Notes under the pieces: model-generated
Databases searched by the model: none
Told to the model about the DNA's origin: nothing
What the model saw: only the letters and a program-made list of their open reading frames with translations
Translations under genes and position numbers: made by a program
Shown: positions 1 through 7,498 of the stretch, piece after piece
Numbering within the stretch: the stretch's first letter is position 1
Layout of the letters: each line of letters opens with the position of its first letter
Assembly: GCA_028351415.1 (NCBI GenBank)
Contig: JAOMJV010000001.1
Span: 104,898 to 153,173, forward strand
Reading direction: 5' to 3'
From: Candidatus Nitrosopumilus sp.
GTDB lineage: Archaea; Thermoproteota; Nitrososphaeria; Nitrososphaerales; Nitrosopumilaceae
Length of the DNA stretch: 48,276 bases

Positions 1-353
1 ACATCATCTATTTTCATATTTTTAATGATCTCTTCAACATAATTTTCAGGTAAAATATGATCCGCACCTAAAATTATAAAATGTGAATTATTTCTATTAA
101 AAAAATTCATACCAAATGAAAATAAAATTCCCAATTCGCCGCTAATTACCCAGTTTTCATGATCATATGGAAAATTTATGACTTTTGCACCGTGGGAAAT
201 TGCGATTCTTTCTGTTTCATCTTTTGAATTGTCATTTACAACAATTATGGAATTAGGTTTTACTGTTTGATTCCTAATAGATTCTAATGTTTTTTTAATA
301 TTATTTTCTTCATCCCTTGCAGGAATTAACACGTCATAATTTATTTTGTCCAT
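1..353 (-). CDS. GT2-family glycosyltransferase, N-terminal part (runs off window)
   Basis: The leftward reading frame starts at ATG 353-351 and stays open to the window edge, giving about 117 residues. It begins MDKINYDVLIPARDEENN and continues with TLESIRNQT and IIVVNDNSKDET, the nucleotide-sugar-binding pattern of GT-A fold family 2 transferases. A later IILGADHILPENYVEEI segment is where these enzymes carry the metal-binding acidic motif. Family members move an activated sugar onto a lipid carrier, glycan or protein at the cytoplasmic membrane face. The start lies inside the end of the upstream small membrane-protein gene (20-base overlap), so the two are probably co-transcribed. The acceptor and sugar cannot be told, and the C-terminal half is outside the window. 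Confidence 0.8.
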   Translation of the reverse strand, partial: MDKINYDVLIPARDEENNIKKTLESIRNQTVKPNSIIVVNDNSKDETERIAISHGAKVINFPYDHENWVISGELGILFSFGMNFFNRNNSHFIILGADHILPENYVEEIIKNMKIDD

Positions 354-687
354 GTTCCATTTTTTCTAATTCTTTTATCCATGCTTTTGTTTCTGATGTT
401 TTATTTGGTTGTGATTCAAGCATTAATCTTATTGATTTGATTAAACTTGTTTGTTTACTAAAGTTCATGTTGAAATCAGTTGATTGCTGTTTATTATGAA
501 AGATATTTCCAATTATCATTAGAATTGAAATTAAAATTATTGCAAAAATTGGAATGTAAACATAAATTGGAATAATATCTTTTATTGTCGTTAATGAGTA
601 TGATATAATTAGAAAATTTATCATTGACAATACAGGAAAAATGACTGATTGACCTAATCGTATTTTATGATATAGTTGTTTTAACAT
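334..687 (-). CDS. small two-helix membrane protein of unknown function
   Basis: This 117-residue protein has two strongly hydrophobic stretches, at about residues 13-33 and 42-63, separated by a short polar turn. A charged cytoplasmic-looking tail follows (about 64-117) that includes SLIKSIRLMLESQPN and an acidic/basic helix. I recognise no enzymatic motif. Its 3' end overlaps the start of the neighbouring glycosyltransferase by 20 bases, so it may be a membrane partner or anchor for that enzyme; this is inference from context only. It could equally be a lineage-specific protein unrelated to glycosylation. Confidence 0.65.
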   Translation of the reverse strand: MLKQLYHKIRLGQSVIFPVLSMINFLIISYSLTTIKDIIPIYVYIPIFAIILISILMIIGNIFHNKQQSTDFNMNFSKQTSLIKSIRLMLESQPNKTSETKAWIKELEKMEHGQNKL

Positions 688-895
688 TATTTCTTCTATA
701 TTCTATTCTAAATTTATCAATAAAACTATTGTTTGAATTACATGCCTATTTTTGATTTAAATTGACTTTTTTTGTCTTAAATTTCTCTATTAAGATGATT
801 TGTTGATTAATACTAAAAATTATATTTTTAATGATATAATGGTTCACTTTGATAATAATTAATTATTTTAAATATGGAAGAATTTTTTTTATTTT

Positions 896-1954
896 ATGGG
901 AGAAAATATTGTCATTGACTCTTCATTAAGAACAGTAGAATGGAAAAATAATAAAGTGATAATGATTGAACAAACAAAACTTCCTAATGAATTAATTTTT
1001 GTAGAATATGATGATTTTAATCAAGTTGCAAATGCTATCAAAACTTTGATAGTTAGAGGTGCACCTGCAATTGGAGTATCTGGTGCATTTGGATTGGGAT
1101 TGGCTGCTTTACAAAGTAAAGCGACAATAAAAGAAGAATTACTCTCTGACTTGGAAGATGCAAGAAAAATTCTTTTTGCAACAAGACCTACTGCTGTAAA
1201 TTTAGGTTGGGGATTAGAAAAAATTATGAATGTTGCAAAGACTGGAGACACTGCTGAACAAATCCGAGAACTAGTAATTTCTACTGCTAAAAAAATGGCA
1301 GATGAAGATATTGAAATTAACAAAGCTATGGGTAAGAATGGTTCAGTTCTTTTTGATGATAATGATACAATAATGACTCACTGTAATGCAGGTGCTTTAG
1401 CTACTGTAGCATATGGAACTGCATTAGGTGTAATTAGAGCAACTAGAGAAAGTGGAAAAAATGTTAAAGTAATTGCTACTGAAACAAGACCAATTCAACA
1501 AGGTTCTAGATTAACTGCTTTTGAATTGAAACACGATGGATTTGATGTTAGTTTAGTCCCTGACACTGCAGTTGGATATTCAATGGCAAATGGATTGGTA
1601 AATAAAGTTGTAGTTGGTGCTGATAGAATTGTAAAAACTGGTCATGTTTTTAACAAAATTGGAACTTATCAAGTTGCAACAATGGCAAAACAACATGGAA
1701 TCCCATTTTATGTTGCAGCACCCCTATCTACTATTGATATGCAAACAAATGCAGAAGATGTGATTATTGAAATGAGAGCCGGATCTGAGGTTACAGGTAT
1801 TGGTGATAAAAAGACCGCACCTGATGGTATTGGTGTTATCAATCCTGCATTTGATATGACTCCTCCTGAATTAATTGCAGGAATTATTACTGAAAAAGGC
1901 GTGGCTACAGCTCCGTTTGAAGAATCTATCAAAAAATTATTCCAAGCTAATTAA
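896..1954 (+). CDS. mtnA: S-methyl-5-thioribose-1-phosphate isomerase (MtnA / eIF2B-like)
   Basis: The 352-residue protein has the usual MtnA length and the family hallmarks in order: RGAPAIGVSGAFGL (about 54-67), MTHCNAGALATVAYGTALG (about 161-178, catalytic-type Cys163), ETRPIQQGSRLTAFEL, and GADRIVKTGHVFNKIGTYQ with Asp243. MtnA converts 5-methylthioribose-1-phosphate to methylthioribulose-1-phosphate in methionine salvage. The paralogous ribose-1,5-bisphosphate isomerase of archaeal nucleotide salvage has the same fold and is usually shorter, so substrate is not certain. The gene stands alone at its 5' end with an AT-only TATA-like stretch (about 868-878) just upstream, consistent with a leaderless or nearly leaderless transcript. 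Confidence 0.85.
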   Translation: MGENIVIDSSLRTVEWKNNKVIMIEQTKLPNELIFVEYDDFNQVANAIKTLIVRGAPAIGVSGAFGLGLAALQSKATIKEELLSDLEDARKILFATRPTAVNLGWGLEKIMNVAKTGDTAEQIRELVISTAKKMADEDIEINKAMGKNGSVLFDDNDTIMTHCNAGALATVAYGTALGVIRATRESGKNVKVIATETRPIQQGSRLTAFELKHDGFDVSLVPDTAVGYSMANGLVNKVVVGADRIVKTGHVFNKIGTYQVATMAKQHGIPFYVAAPLSTIDMQTNAEDVIIEMRAGSEVTGIGDKKTAPDGIGVINPAFDMTPPELIAGIITEKGVATAPFEESIKKLFQAN

Positions 1955-1993
1955 TACAAAGTTTTTATTGTTTTTCAATCTGCATTATAAAAT

Positions 1994-2641
1994 ATGAGTA
2001 CTGTTTCTCCACAAGCAATTGAAGATTCACTTAAACTATGCATGGATCCTGAAGTTCCTCTGAATATTGTAGAAATGGGATTAATCTACGGAATTGACGT
2101 TAAAGAAAATAATGATGTTGATATTAAAATGACAATGACCACACAAGGTTGTCCTTTACATGAAACTTTAGTTGCAGATGCAACAAGATTTGCTAAAAAA
2201 GTCCCTGGAGTAAATAATGTTAATATTGAAATCGTTTGGGAACCCGCATGGTCAATGGACAAAATGACTGAAGAAGGAAAACTCAAAATTAAAGAAATGG
2301 GTGCTGCTGGTTTAAACACTCCTGCACCAATTAATTATGAAACTGCACTACCTCAAGGAGTTGGAAAATTAGTACAACAAGAGGACGGTTCTATGGTATT
2401 AGCTAATGAACATGAACAAGGATTTATGGTAAATCAAGCAATTGTAGACTTTTGGAAATCTTGTAATGGAGAACGTAAAGTTACAGATCTTGTAGAAGTA
2501 TTTGCACAACAAACAGGATTACAACGAAATCAAGTTGAAAAAGAAGTTATGCAGTTGTTACAACAATTACGCGATGGCGGATTAATTGCTATTGCAGGTC
2601 ATCCAGATACGCCGAATGTTGAATTTAAAAAATTGAATTAG
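1994..2641 (+). CDS. DUF59 (MIP18-like) iron-sulfur assembly domain fused to a PqqD-like domain
   Basis: Residues 5-100 are a DUF59/MIP18 domain: DPEVPLNIVEMGLIYGIDV (18-36) is followed by TMTTQGCPLHETL with the conserved Cys53, and WEPAWSMDKMTEEGK closes the domain. DUF59 proteins take part in loading iron-sulfur clusters or in related metal-cofactor assembly. After a linker, residues 140-200 (GFMVNQAIVDFWKSCNGERK through LLQQLRDGGLIAI) look like a PqqD/RRE peptide-binding winged-helix fold. The pairing is unusual, because PqqD-like domains normally present peptides to radical SAM or related modifying enzymes. A TATA-like element at about 1963-1969 precedes the ATG. The 3' end overlaps the convergent SDR gene by 17 bases. 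Confidence 0.75.
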   Translation: MSTVSPQAIEDSLKLCMDPEVPLNIVEMGLIYGIDVKENNDVDIKMTMTTQGCPLHETLVADATRFAKKVPGVNNVNIEIVWEPAWSMDKMTEEGKLKIKEMGAAGLNTPAPINYETALPQGVGKLVQQEDGSMVLANEHEQGFMVNQAIVDFWKSCNGERKVTDLVEVFAQQTGLQRNQVEKEVMQLLQQLRDGGLIAIAGHPDTPNVEFKKLN

Positions 2642-3272
2642 AATTTGCACCATCAAAGTTTATTGTAACGCCTGATAGATATTTTATTTTATTTTCTACT
2701 ATTGATTTTACAAAATTTCCAATCTCTTCTGGTTCCCCAAGTCTTTTCATAGGTAATGTTTTTTCAAATTGTTTTATATTCTCAATTAATTCTTGAGTTC
2801 TATCTGTGTTGATTGGCCCTGGTGCAATGTTAACACAACTAATATTTTTCTCAGCATATTCTTTACTCAATACTTTAAAAATTTCAGCAAATGCAGCACG
2901 ATATGCTGACGATATGATCAATTTTGCATTTGGCTCTTTAATTAGACTAGAACTTATTAAAAAAATATACCCGCCATCATTTATTTTGATATTTTGTAGT
3001 ATGGTGACAAATCCTAGAAATAATTGATTGTGATATAGATTCCAATCCTCTTCTGTAATGGTTATGAATGGTTTTGGAGCTGGGCCTCCTGTATTTAAAA
3101 TAAGAATATCTGTTTGCGTATTTTTTTCTAAAAATTTTTTAACACTGTTCAAATCTGATGTATCAATATCTTTTTTGGAGGCAGCAAAAACATCAATTTC
3201 TATTGATTTTAATGAATCTGAAATTGCTTTACCTATTCCCCGCGAACCGCCCAAAACTATCGCTTTAGTCAT
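2625..3272 (-). CDS. SDR-family oxidoreductase, atypical active site
   Basis: The 215-residue Rossmann protein has the N-terminal nucleotide motif GGSRGIGK (8-15), the NTGGPAP segment (60-66, in place of NNAG), and PGPINTDRT after strand six. These mark a short-chain dehydrogenase/reductase using NAD(P)H. The catalytic YxxxK motif is not intact: Tyr124 is present but the lysine position is Phe128, within SSAYRAAFAEIF. A GGP motif combined with an RAA helix is known from an atypical SDR subgroup often annotated as 3-oxoacyl-ACP reductase. The substrate cannot be inferred. The gene is convergent with the DUF59-PqqD gene. Confidence 0.8.
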   Translation of the reverse strand: MTKAIVLGGSRGIGKAISDSLKSIEIDVFAASKKDIDTSDLNSVKKFLEKNTQTDILILNTGGPAPKPFITITEEDWNLYHNQLFLGFVTILQNIKINDGGYIFLISSSLIKEPNAKLIISSAYRAAFAEIFKVLSKEYAEKNISCVNIAPGPINTDRTQELIENIKQFEKTLPMKRLGEPEEIGNFVKSIVENKIKYLSGVTINFDGANSNSIF

Positions 3273-3323
3273 ATTTTTCTAAATGATTGTTCATAATTAA
3301 ATTAATTTATTTTTAAAAATATC

Positions 3324-3479
3324 TTAAATTTTTGATGCTTTAGAAAAAGTTGGAGCATGATTTTCATCCTTATTTTTAAATAATTTATAATGATTTTTAC
3401 ATAAATTTCTGGTTTCTTTAAAACTAATTTGTACAGTTTGTATTGCTTTTTCTTTACATTCTGAAATACTACATTGCAA
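3324..3479 (-). CDS. small Cys/His (zinc-finger-like) protein, TTG start
   Basis: An open frame of 51 codons runs leftward and ends in TAA at 3326-3324. It contains Cys3, Cys8, Cys27 and His30 (pattern C-x4-C-x18-C-x2-H, with RNLCKNHYKLF around the second pair), which looks like one zinc site. The frame has no ATG. TTG at 3479-3477 is the only usual start codon before the first cysteine, and a TATA-like TTTATTAA lies about 26 bases upstream, fitting a leaderless TTG start. It fills a 299-base gap that would otherwise be empty. The lysine-rich composition and the paired metal ligands argue for a real gene. The function is unknown. Confidence 0.5.
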   Translation of the reverse strand: MQCSISECKEKAIQTVQISFKETRNLCKNHYKLFKNKDENHAPTFSKASKI

Positions 3480-3571
3480 TATGATACATATTTGATATTT
3501 CTTAATAAAACTTTGAAATTATATAATTACCAGTACCTAACTTTTTTATCATTGTAATTTATTGCACAATT

Positions 3572-3781
3572 ATGGATGATGATGAAAAAGGAAAAGAATT
3601 TTTAAAATTAATTGATGATCAAAATACTGTTCAATGGAATATTGTTGCTAAGTTATCTTCTTTAATTAAATCTGAATGGAATTCTACTGAATTAAAAACT
3701 GAACTTGAAACTTTAGTTAAGGATCATTACCGAATTACAAAAGACCTTAACAGTTTAGATGATAATACTAGTATTTTATAA
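3572..3781 (+). CDS. small acidic hypothetical protein
   Basis: This 69-residue, charged, probably helical protein begins MDDDEKGKEFLKLIDDQN and has no cysteines, signal peptide or membrane segment. I do not recognise the family. A T-rich TATA-like box (about 3543-3550) sits roughly 25 bases before the ATG, in the usual place for a leaderless archaeal gene, which supports expression. Its end overlaps the end of the convergent ctaB gene by six bases. Confidence 0.55.
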   Translation: MDDDEKGKEFLKLIDDQNTVQWNIVAKLSSLIKSEWNSTELKTELETLVKDHYRITKDLNSLDDNTSIL

Positions 3782-4714
3782 TCCAGAATATCCAGAATCT
3801 ACCATCAATGCAATAAACAATACTGCCAAATAAGGACTGGAAAATTTAAACAATGTCCATGCAGCTTTCTCCATAGGTTTTATTGCAACCCAAACTGATA
3901 ATCCTAACATTAATGCACCTGATGCAATTGCAGTCCACAAATATACATCGCTTACCATGTCTTCACCACTTTCATTTGTAATGAAAAATGGTGCAATTGA
4001 AAATAATACCATCACAACCGTAGATAATGCAATAACTCTTGCTGATGTTTTTTCAGATTGTACTGCAGTTAACATTGGAACATTCACTTTGTTATAATCA
4101 TCTTTGAAATGCAATGTTAAAGCCCAAATGTGCATTGGAATCCAAATAAACACTAGTCCTCCCATTGCTAATCCCATTGTCCATAAATCTGACATAGTTA
4201 CAACTACCCAACCAATCATTGGTGGTGCTCCACCGCATAATCCGCCTAAAATAATATTAGTTCTAGAATTTCGTTTTAGCATGTATGAGTAAACAATAAC
4301 ATTGTTTGCTAATGCGAATCCAATGAATATTGTTGCCCATAGTCCTTGTTCCAATGTCGTAGTAAATGAAATTGCAAAAGCTAACACTAATGATATTCCA
4401 GCTAATGCTAATCCAAAATTTCTTGCTTTAACTGCAGGATAAATTCTCTTTGAAGGAAGAGGTCTGTCTTTAGTTCTCTCCATAATTGCATCAATATCCC
4501 TGTCATGGTAATTTGTCAAAGTATTAGCTGCTGCAGAACCTGATGCTACTGAAAATAACATCAAAGCCCAAGTTTCTATGGAAATTGGAATGTTGTAAAT
4601 ATTTGATGCTGTTAATGCCGCTCCAAATGCGGTAAATACAAGTAAATACCAAATTTTTGGCTTTGTTAATTCATAATAAACTGCAATTCTTGAACCGGTT
4701 GTTTGTTTTTGCAA
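3776..4714 (-). CDS. ctaB: protoheme IX farnesyltransferase (heme O synthase)
   Basis: The 312-residue integral membrane protein belongs to the UbiA prenyltransferase superfamily, with eight or nine hydrophobic segments. The first acidic motif, NYHDRDIDAIMERTKDRPLP, and the second, LHFKDDYNKVNVPML, are those of CtaB/CyoE, which attaches a farnesyl group to heme b to form heme O for heme-copper oxidases. This suits an aerobic ammonia oxidiser. The gene is last in a leftward asd-lrp-ctaB set and starts only two bases after the lrp stop, so translational coupling is likely. A different UbiA-family substrate is possible but unlikely given the motif match. Confidence 0.9.
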   Translation of the reverse strand: MQKQTTGSRIAVYYELTKPKIWYLLVFTAFGAALTASNIYNIPISIETWALMLFSVASGSAAANTLTNYHDRDIDAIMERTKDRPLPSKRIYPAVKARNFGLALAGISLVLAFAISFTTTLEQGLWATIFIGFALANNVIVYSYMLKRNSRTNIILGGLCGGAPPMIGWVVVTMSDLWTMGLAMGGLVFIWIPMHIWALTLHFKDDYNKVNVPMLTAVQSEKTSARVIALSTVVMVLFSIAPFFITNESGEDMVSDVYLWTAIASGALMLGLSVWVAIKPMEKAAWTLFKFSSPYLAVLFIALMVDSGYSGL

Positions 4715-4716
4715 TA

Positions 4717-5184
4717 CTAGTCACCACTATTTGATGGCATATATGGCATTGCTTTAGTTCGTGATTTCATTTCAATAAATGACTCTGAAGACTGAATTCC
4801 TTCCACACTTCCTATTTTTTCTGAAACCATTTTATGCATTTGATCCAATGATTTTGCATACATTGTTACAAGTATGTCAAATCTGCCTGTAACTTCTGCA
4901 ACTTCTCTCACTCCATCAATTTTGAATAATTGTTCAATGACATTATCGCGTTGCTTTGTATCTATGTTAATTCCTGTTAATGCTTTTACTTCATATCCCA
5001 GTTCAGCATCATTAACCACTATTGTAAAGCGTTCAATTAATTTTCTCTTGACTAATCTCTTGATTCTTGAATAAACTACTGAAGAGTTGACGTCTATTTT
5101 TTTTGATAATCTTGGAACTGAAATTGAGGCATCAGTTGATAATTCTGATAAAATTTGTAAATCTAAATCGTCTACTTTTGTCGT
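4717..5184 (-). CDS. Lrp/AsnC-family transcriptional regulator, apparent ACG start
   Basis: Read from 5184 the protein has 155 residues. An N-terminal winged helix-turn-helix contains DDLDLQILSELSTDASISV and SSVVYSRIKRLVKRKLIERF. A C-terminal RAM/ACT-like ligand domain contains ALTGINIDTKQRD and VAEVTGRFDILVTMYAKS. The first ATG/GTG-type start in frame is the GTG at 5019, which would delete the whole DNA-binding domain. In the full frame, a TAG at 5187-5185 is followed at once by ACG-ACA-AAA-GTA-GAC. An AGGTG Shine-Dalgarno match lies six bases before the ACG. I therefore place the start at ACG. Feast/famine regulators usually sense amino acids, and the gene lies between asd and ctaB. Confidence 0.8.
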   Translation of the reverse strand, partial: TTKVDDLDLQILSELSTDASISVPRLSKKIDVNSSVVYSRIKRLVKRKLIERFTIVVNDAELGYEVKALTGINIDTKQRDNVIEQLFKIDGVREVAEVTGRFDILVTMYAKSLDQMHKMVSEKIGSVEGIQSSESFIEMKSRTKAMPYMPSNSGD

Positions 5185-5217
5185 CTAAAACACCTAATTC
5201 GATCAAGATTTCAGGTT

Positions 5218-5226
5218 CTTATAAAG
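5218..5226 (-). promoter_or_regulatory. TATA box of the lrp gene
   Basis: On the minus strand the sequence reads CTTTATAAG, a close match to an archaeal TATA box. A start of transcription about 25 bases downstream would leave a leader of roughly 15 bases that carries the AGGTG ribosome-binding site. The call rests on sequence match and spacing only. Confidence 0.5.
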
Positions 5227-5232
5227 TTATTA

Positions 5233-5247
5233 TTGTAAAAATTACAA
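5233..5247. promoter_or_regulatory. perfect dyad TTGTAA-N3-TTACAA upstream of lrp TATA
   Basis: Six-base arms are separated by a three-base AT spacer. The dyad lies six bases upstream of the lrp TATA box in its direction of transcription. Short dyads with an A/T spacer are the form of site bound by archaeal feast/famine regulators, so autoregulation is a reasonable guess. The same half-sites recur before the gene at 40673. Confidence 0.45.
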
Positions 5248-5256
5248 AAAACTTCT

Positions 5257-6333
5257 CTAAATCTTATCTTTTTTGTATAACATCTCTGCAAGTAATACTG
5301 CACCTTTTGCTGATCCCATTTTTTTGTTATGTGAAAATAACATGTATTTCAATCCGTGATCAAACAATTCTTCAGTTTCTACTCTTCCAATTGTCGTAGT
5401 CATTCCATCACCTACAGTTCTTTCCATTCTTGGTTGTGGTCTGGTAGGATCTTCATGGAATGCATAGTAGTCTTTTGGAGCAGATGGTAATCCTAATACT
5501 GAAATATCTTTATTGCTTTGATTGTACATTTCCTTTGCTTTTTGTGGATCAATTTCTTTTGTAGTTTCAACAAAAACTGATTCAGTATGTCCATCTATTA
5601 CTGGAACCCTTGTACATGTACAGCTAATTCTGATATCTGCATCTATAATTTTTCCATCTTTTAGTTTTCCCAAAATTTTCCTTGTTTCTAATCTCACTTT
5701 TCCTTCTTCTTTTGGAATATATGGAATTATGTTATCTGTGATTCCCATTGCAGAAACACCTGATTTTCCTCCTCCTGATATTGCCTGCATTGAAGTCATC
5801 ATAACTTTTTTTGCTCCATATTTGTCAAGTAGTGGTTTTAGTGTAATTGCTAATCCTGTGGTTGTACAGTTTGGTAGTGGTGCTACAAACCCTTTCCAGT
5901 TACGGTTTTTCTTTTGAGTTTCTAATAATTCAGTTTGTTCATCATTTATTCCTGGAATGAGAATTGGAACATCATCCTCATATCTGTAAGCTGAACTAGT
6001 TGAGATAACTGGTAAATCTGCAGCCATTTTAGTTTCTATGTCTCTTGCAGCTTCAGATTCCACTGCAGAAAATATCAAGTCTAATTGAGAAACATCTAAC
6101 TCATTTACTGATTTTACTGTCATTTTTTTAATATATTCTGGGATTTCACCTGCTACATCCCATGCCATAATTCCATTAGCATCTTTTATTGCATCAAGAT
6201 AATTTTTCCCTGCTGATCGCTCTGATGCTGCAATCTGAGTAACTTCAAACCATGGGTGATTATCCAATGATTGTACAAATTCTTGCCCTACTGAGCCTGT
6301 AACGCCAATTATTGCAACTCTTTTCTTTCCCAT
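5257..6333 (-). CDS. asd: aspartate-semialdehyde dehydrogenase
   Basis: Starting at the internal ATG 6333 (MGKKRVAIIGVTGSVGQEF), the protein has 358 residues, typical of the archaeal/fungal-type enzyme. It shows the NADP-binding GVTGSVGQ, the catalytic PNCTTTGLAITLKPL with Cys156, SGGGKSG, and a RVPVIDGHTESVF segment with the catalytic-type histidine. The enzyme reduces aspartyl-4-phosphate to aspartate semialdehyde, the precursor of threonine, methionine and lysine. A further eight codons upstream are open, but a TATA-like stretch there fits a start at 6333. Malonyl-CoA reductases of some archaea are paralogues of Asd, so dual or alternative use in carbon fixation cannot be excluded from sequence alone. 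It heads the group with lrp and ctaB. Confidence 0.88.
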   Translation of the reverse strand: MGKKRVAIIGVTGSVGQEFVQSLDNHPWFEVTQIAASERSAGKNYLDAIKDANGIMAWDVAGEIPEYIKKMTVKSVNELDVSQLDLIFSAVESEAARDIETKMAADLPVISTSSAYRYEDDVPILIPGINDEQTELLETQKKNRNWKGFVAPLPNCTTTGLAITLKPLLDKYGAKKVMMTSMQAISGGGKSGVSAMGITDNIIPYIPKEEGKVRLETRKILGKLKDGKIIDADIRISCTCTRVPVIDGHTESVFVETTKEIDPQKAKEMYNQSNKDISVLGLPSAPKDYYAFHEDPTRPQPRMERTVGDGMTTTIGRVETEELFDHGLKYMLFSHNKKMGSAKGAVLLAEMLYKKDKI

Positions 6334-6415
6334 AATGTAATGATAGATCGGTTTCAATTAATAATCGTTTTCAGATTACCACAAGATACTAAATTAGCCA
6401 AGTCTTTTTCTAACT

Positions 6416-7498
6416 GTGAAAATAACCGTAAAATCGTCTATTCGTCAACATGCTCCTGTTATCCATGGTGGAAAATTCCCTTTAAAAAATCGCGATCAAG
6501 ATATTATTGATTTTAGTTCTAATATCACTCCGCTTGGAATCCCTCGTTCTGCCAAATTAATAATTAAAAAAAATTTAGATAAAGTTCAATTTTATCCTGA
6601 TCCAAATTCAGAGACTGTAATTTCAAGTTTAGAAAAATATGCGCATCTATCTAAATCAAACATTATTGTTGGAAACGGTGCAATTGAAATTCTTTATAAT
6701 TTTTGTTTTGCATTTTTATCCAAATCAACTAAAGTGTTAATTCATGTACCTACATTTCAAGAATATGAAACTGCAGTAAAATTAAGCAATTCTAAAATTT
6801 CATATTTTAAATCACTAAATTTATCTACAGATATTGATCCATTTATTTCAAAAATACCGAAAAATGGATGTATTTTTCTTTGTAACCCTAATAATCCTAC
6901 GGGAGAATTATTGTCAAAAAAAGAATTACTGTCTATAATTATTGCAGCAAAAAAATTAGAAACTATTGTATTCATTGATGAGTGCTTTATAGAATTGGTC
7001 CCAAAATCCAATGAATCTGTCATGTCTTATGTAAAAAAATATGATAATCTTTTTATTTTAAGATCTTTGACAAAATCATTTGGATTACCTGGATTGAGAA
7101 TTGGATATGCTTGTGGTTCTCAACAAATAATTCAAATTTTACAAAAAATAAAAATTCCGTGGAGTGTAAATTCATTAGCACAGGATGCAGCAAATGCTGT
7201 TATTAAAAATTTAAAACATCTTAAAAAATCTAATATAATAATTAAAAAAGAATTAAAATACTTAGAAAATAATATTTCTAATTTAGACGGATTTCAATGT
7301 ATGCCTTCATCTACTAATTTTATTTTAATTAAAACAAAACATGACTCTACAAAATTACAAACAAAATTATTAAAATATAATATACTAATTCGTGATTGTA
7401 AAAATTTTAGAGGCTTAGATAATAGTTATATTCGAATTGCAGTAAAATCACATAAAGATAATATCAAATTAGTACGTGCGCTGGAGAAAATTAAATGA
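6416..7498 (+). CDS. cobD: threonine-phosphate decarboxylase-like PLP enzyme (CobD/CobC type)
   Basis: The 360-residue class II aminotransferase-fold protein begins with RQHAPVIHGGKFPLKNRDQD and DIIDFSSNITPLGIP, the N-terminal signature that separates CobD/CobC decarboxylases from histidinol-phosphate aminotransferases. NPNNPTGELLSKKEL and the PLP-lysine motif RSLTKSFGLPGLRIGYA follow. CobD decarboxylates L-threonine-3-phosphate to (R)-1-aminopropan-2-ol phosphate, the linker of the cobalamin nucleotide loop. The start is GTG, with a CTAAATTA TATA-like box about 25 bases upstream. The stop overlaps the next gene's ATG, which begins the cobalamin operon. A separate, true hisC lies in the his operon at 32217. 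Confidence 0.82.
   Translation: MKITVKSSIRQHAPVIHGGKFPLKNRDQDIIDFSSNITPLGIPRSAKLIIKKNLDKVQFYPDPNSETVISSLEKYAHLSKSNIIVGNGAIEILYNFCFAFLSKSTKVLIHVPTFQEYETAVKLSNSKISYFKSLNLSTDIDPFISKIPKNGCIFLCNPNNPTGELLSKKELLSIIIAAKKLETIVFIDECFIELVPKSNESVMSYVKKYDNLFILRSLTKSFGLPGLRIGYACGSQQIIQILQKIKIPWSVNSLAQDAANAVIKNLKHLKKSNIIIKKELKYLENNISNLDGFQCMPSSTNFILIKTKHDSTKLQTKLLKYNILIRDCKNFRGLDNSYIRIAVKSHKDNIKLVRALEKIK

Noticed and set aside
854-867. 14-base palindrome AATAATTAATTATT upstream of mtnA
   Set aside because: Although it adjoins a TATA-like stretch, it contains only A and T and is expected by chance in such DNA.
4717-5019. Lrp-type gene as a 100-residue protein from GTG 5019
   Set aside because: This start removes the whole helix-turn-helix, which is clearly encoded just upstream in the same frame with a ribosome-binding site before ACG 5184.
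5522-5917. Plus-strand 131-codon frame inside asd
   Set aside because: Antisense shadow of a fully conserved enzyme, with no start signals or domain pattern.
6362-6378. TAATC-N7-GATTA dyad between asd and the cobalamin operon
   Set aside because: Short arms with a long spacer, without match to the other dyads; too weak to call.
6416-7498. Second histidinol-phosphate aminotransferase
   Set aside because: The RQHAPVIHGGKF N-terminus and position in the cobalamin operon fit the threonine-phosphate decarboxylase, and hisC is present at 32217.
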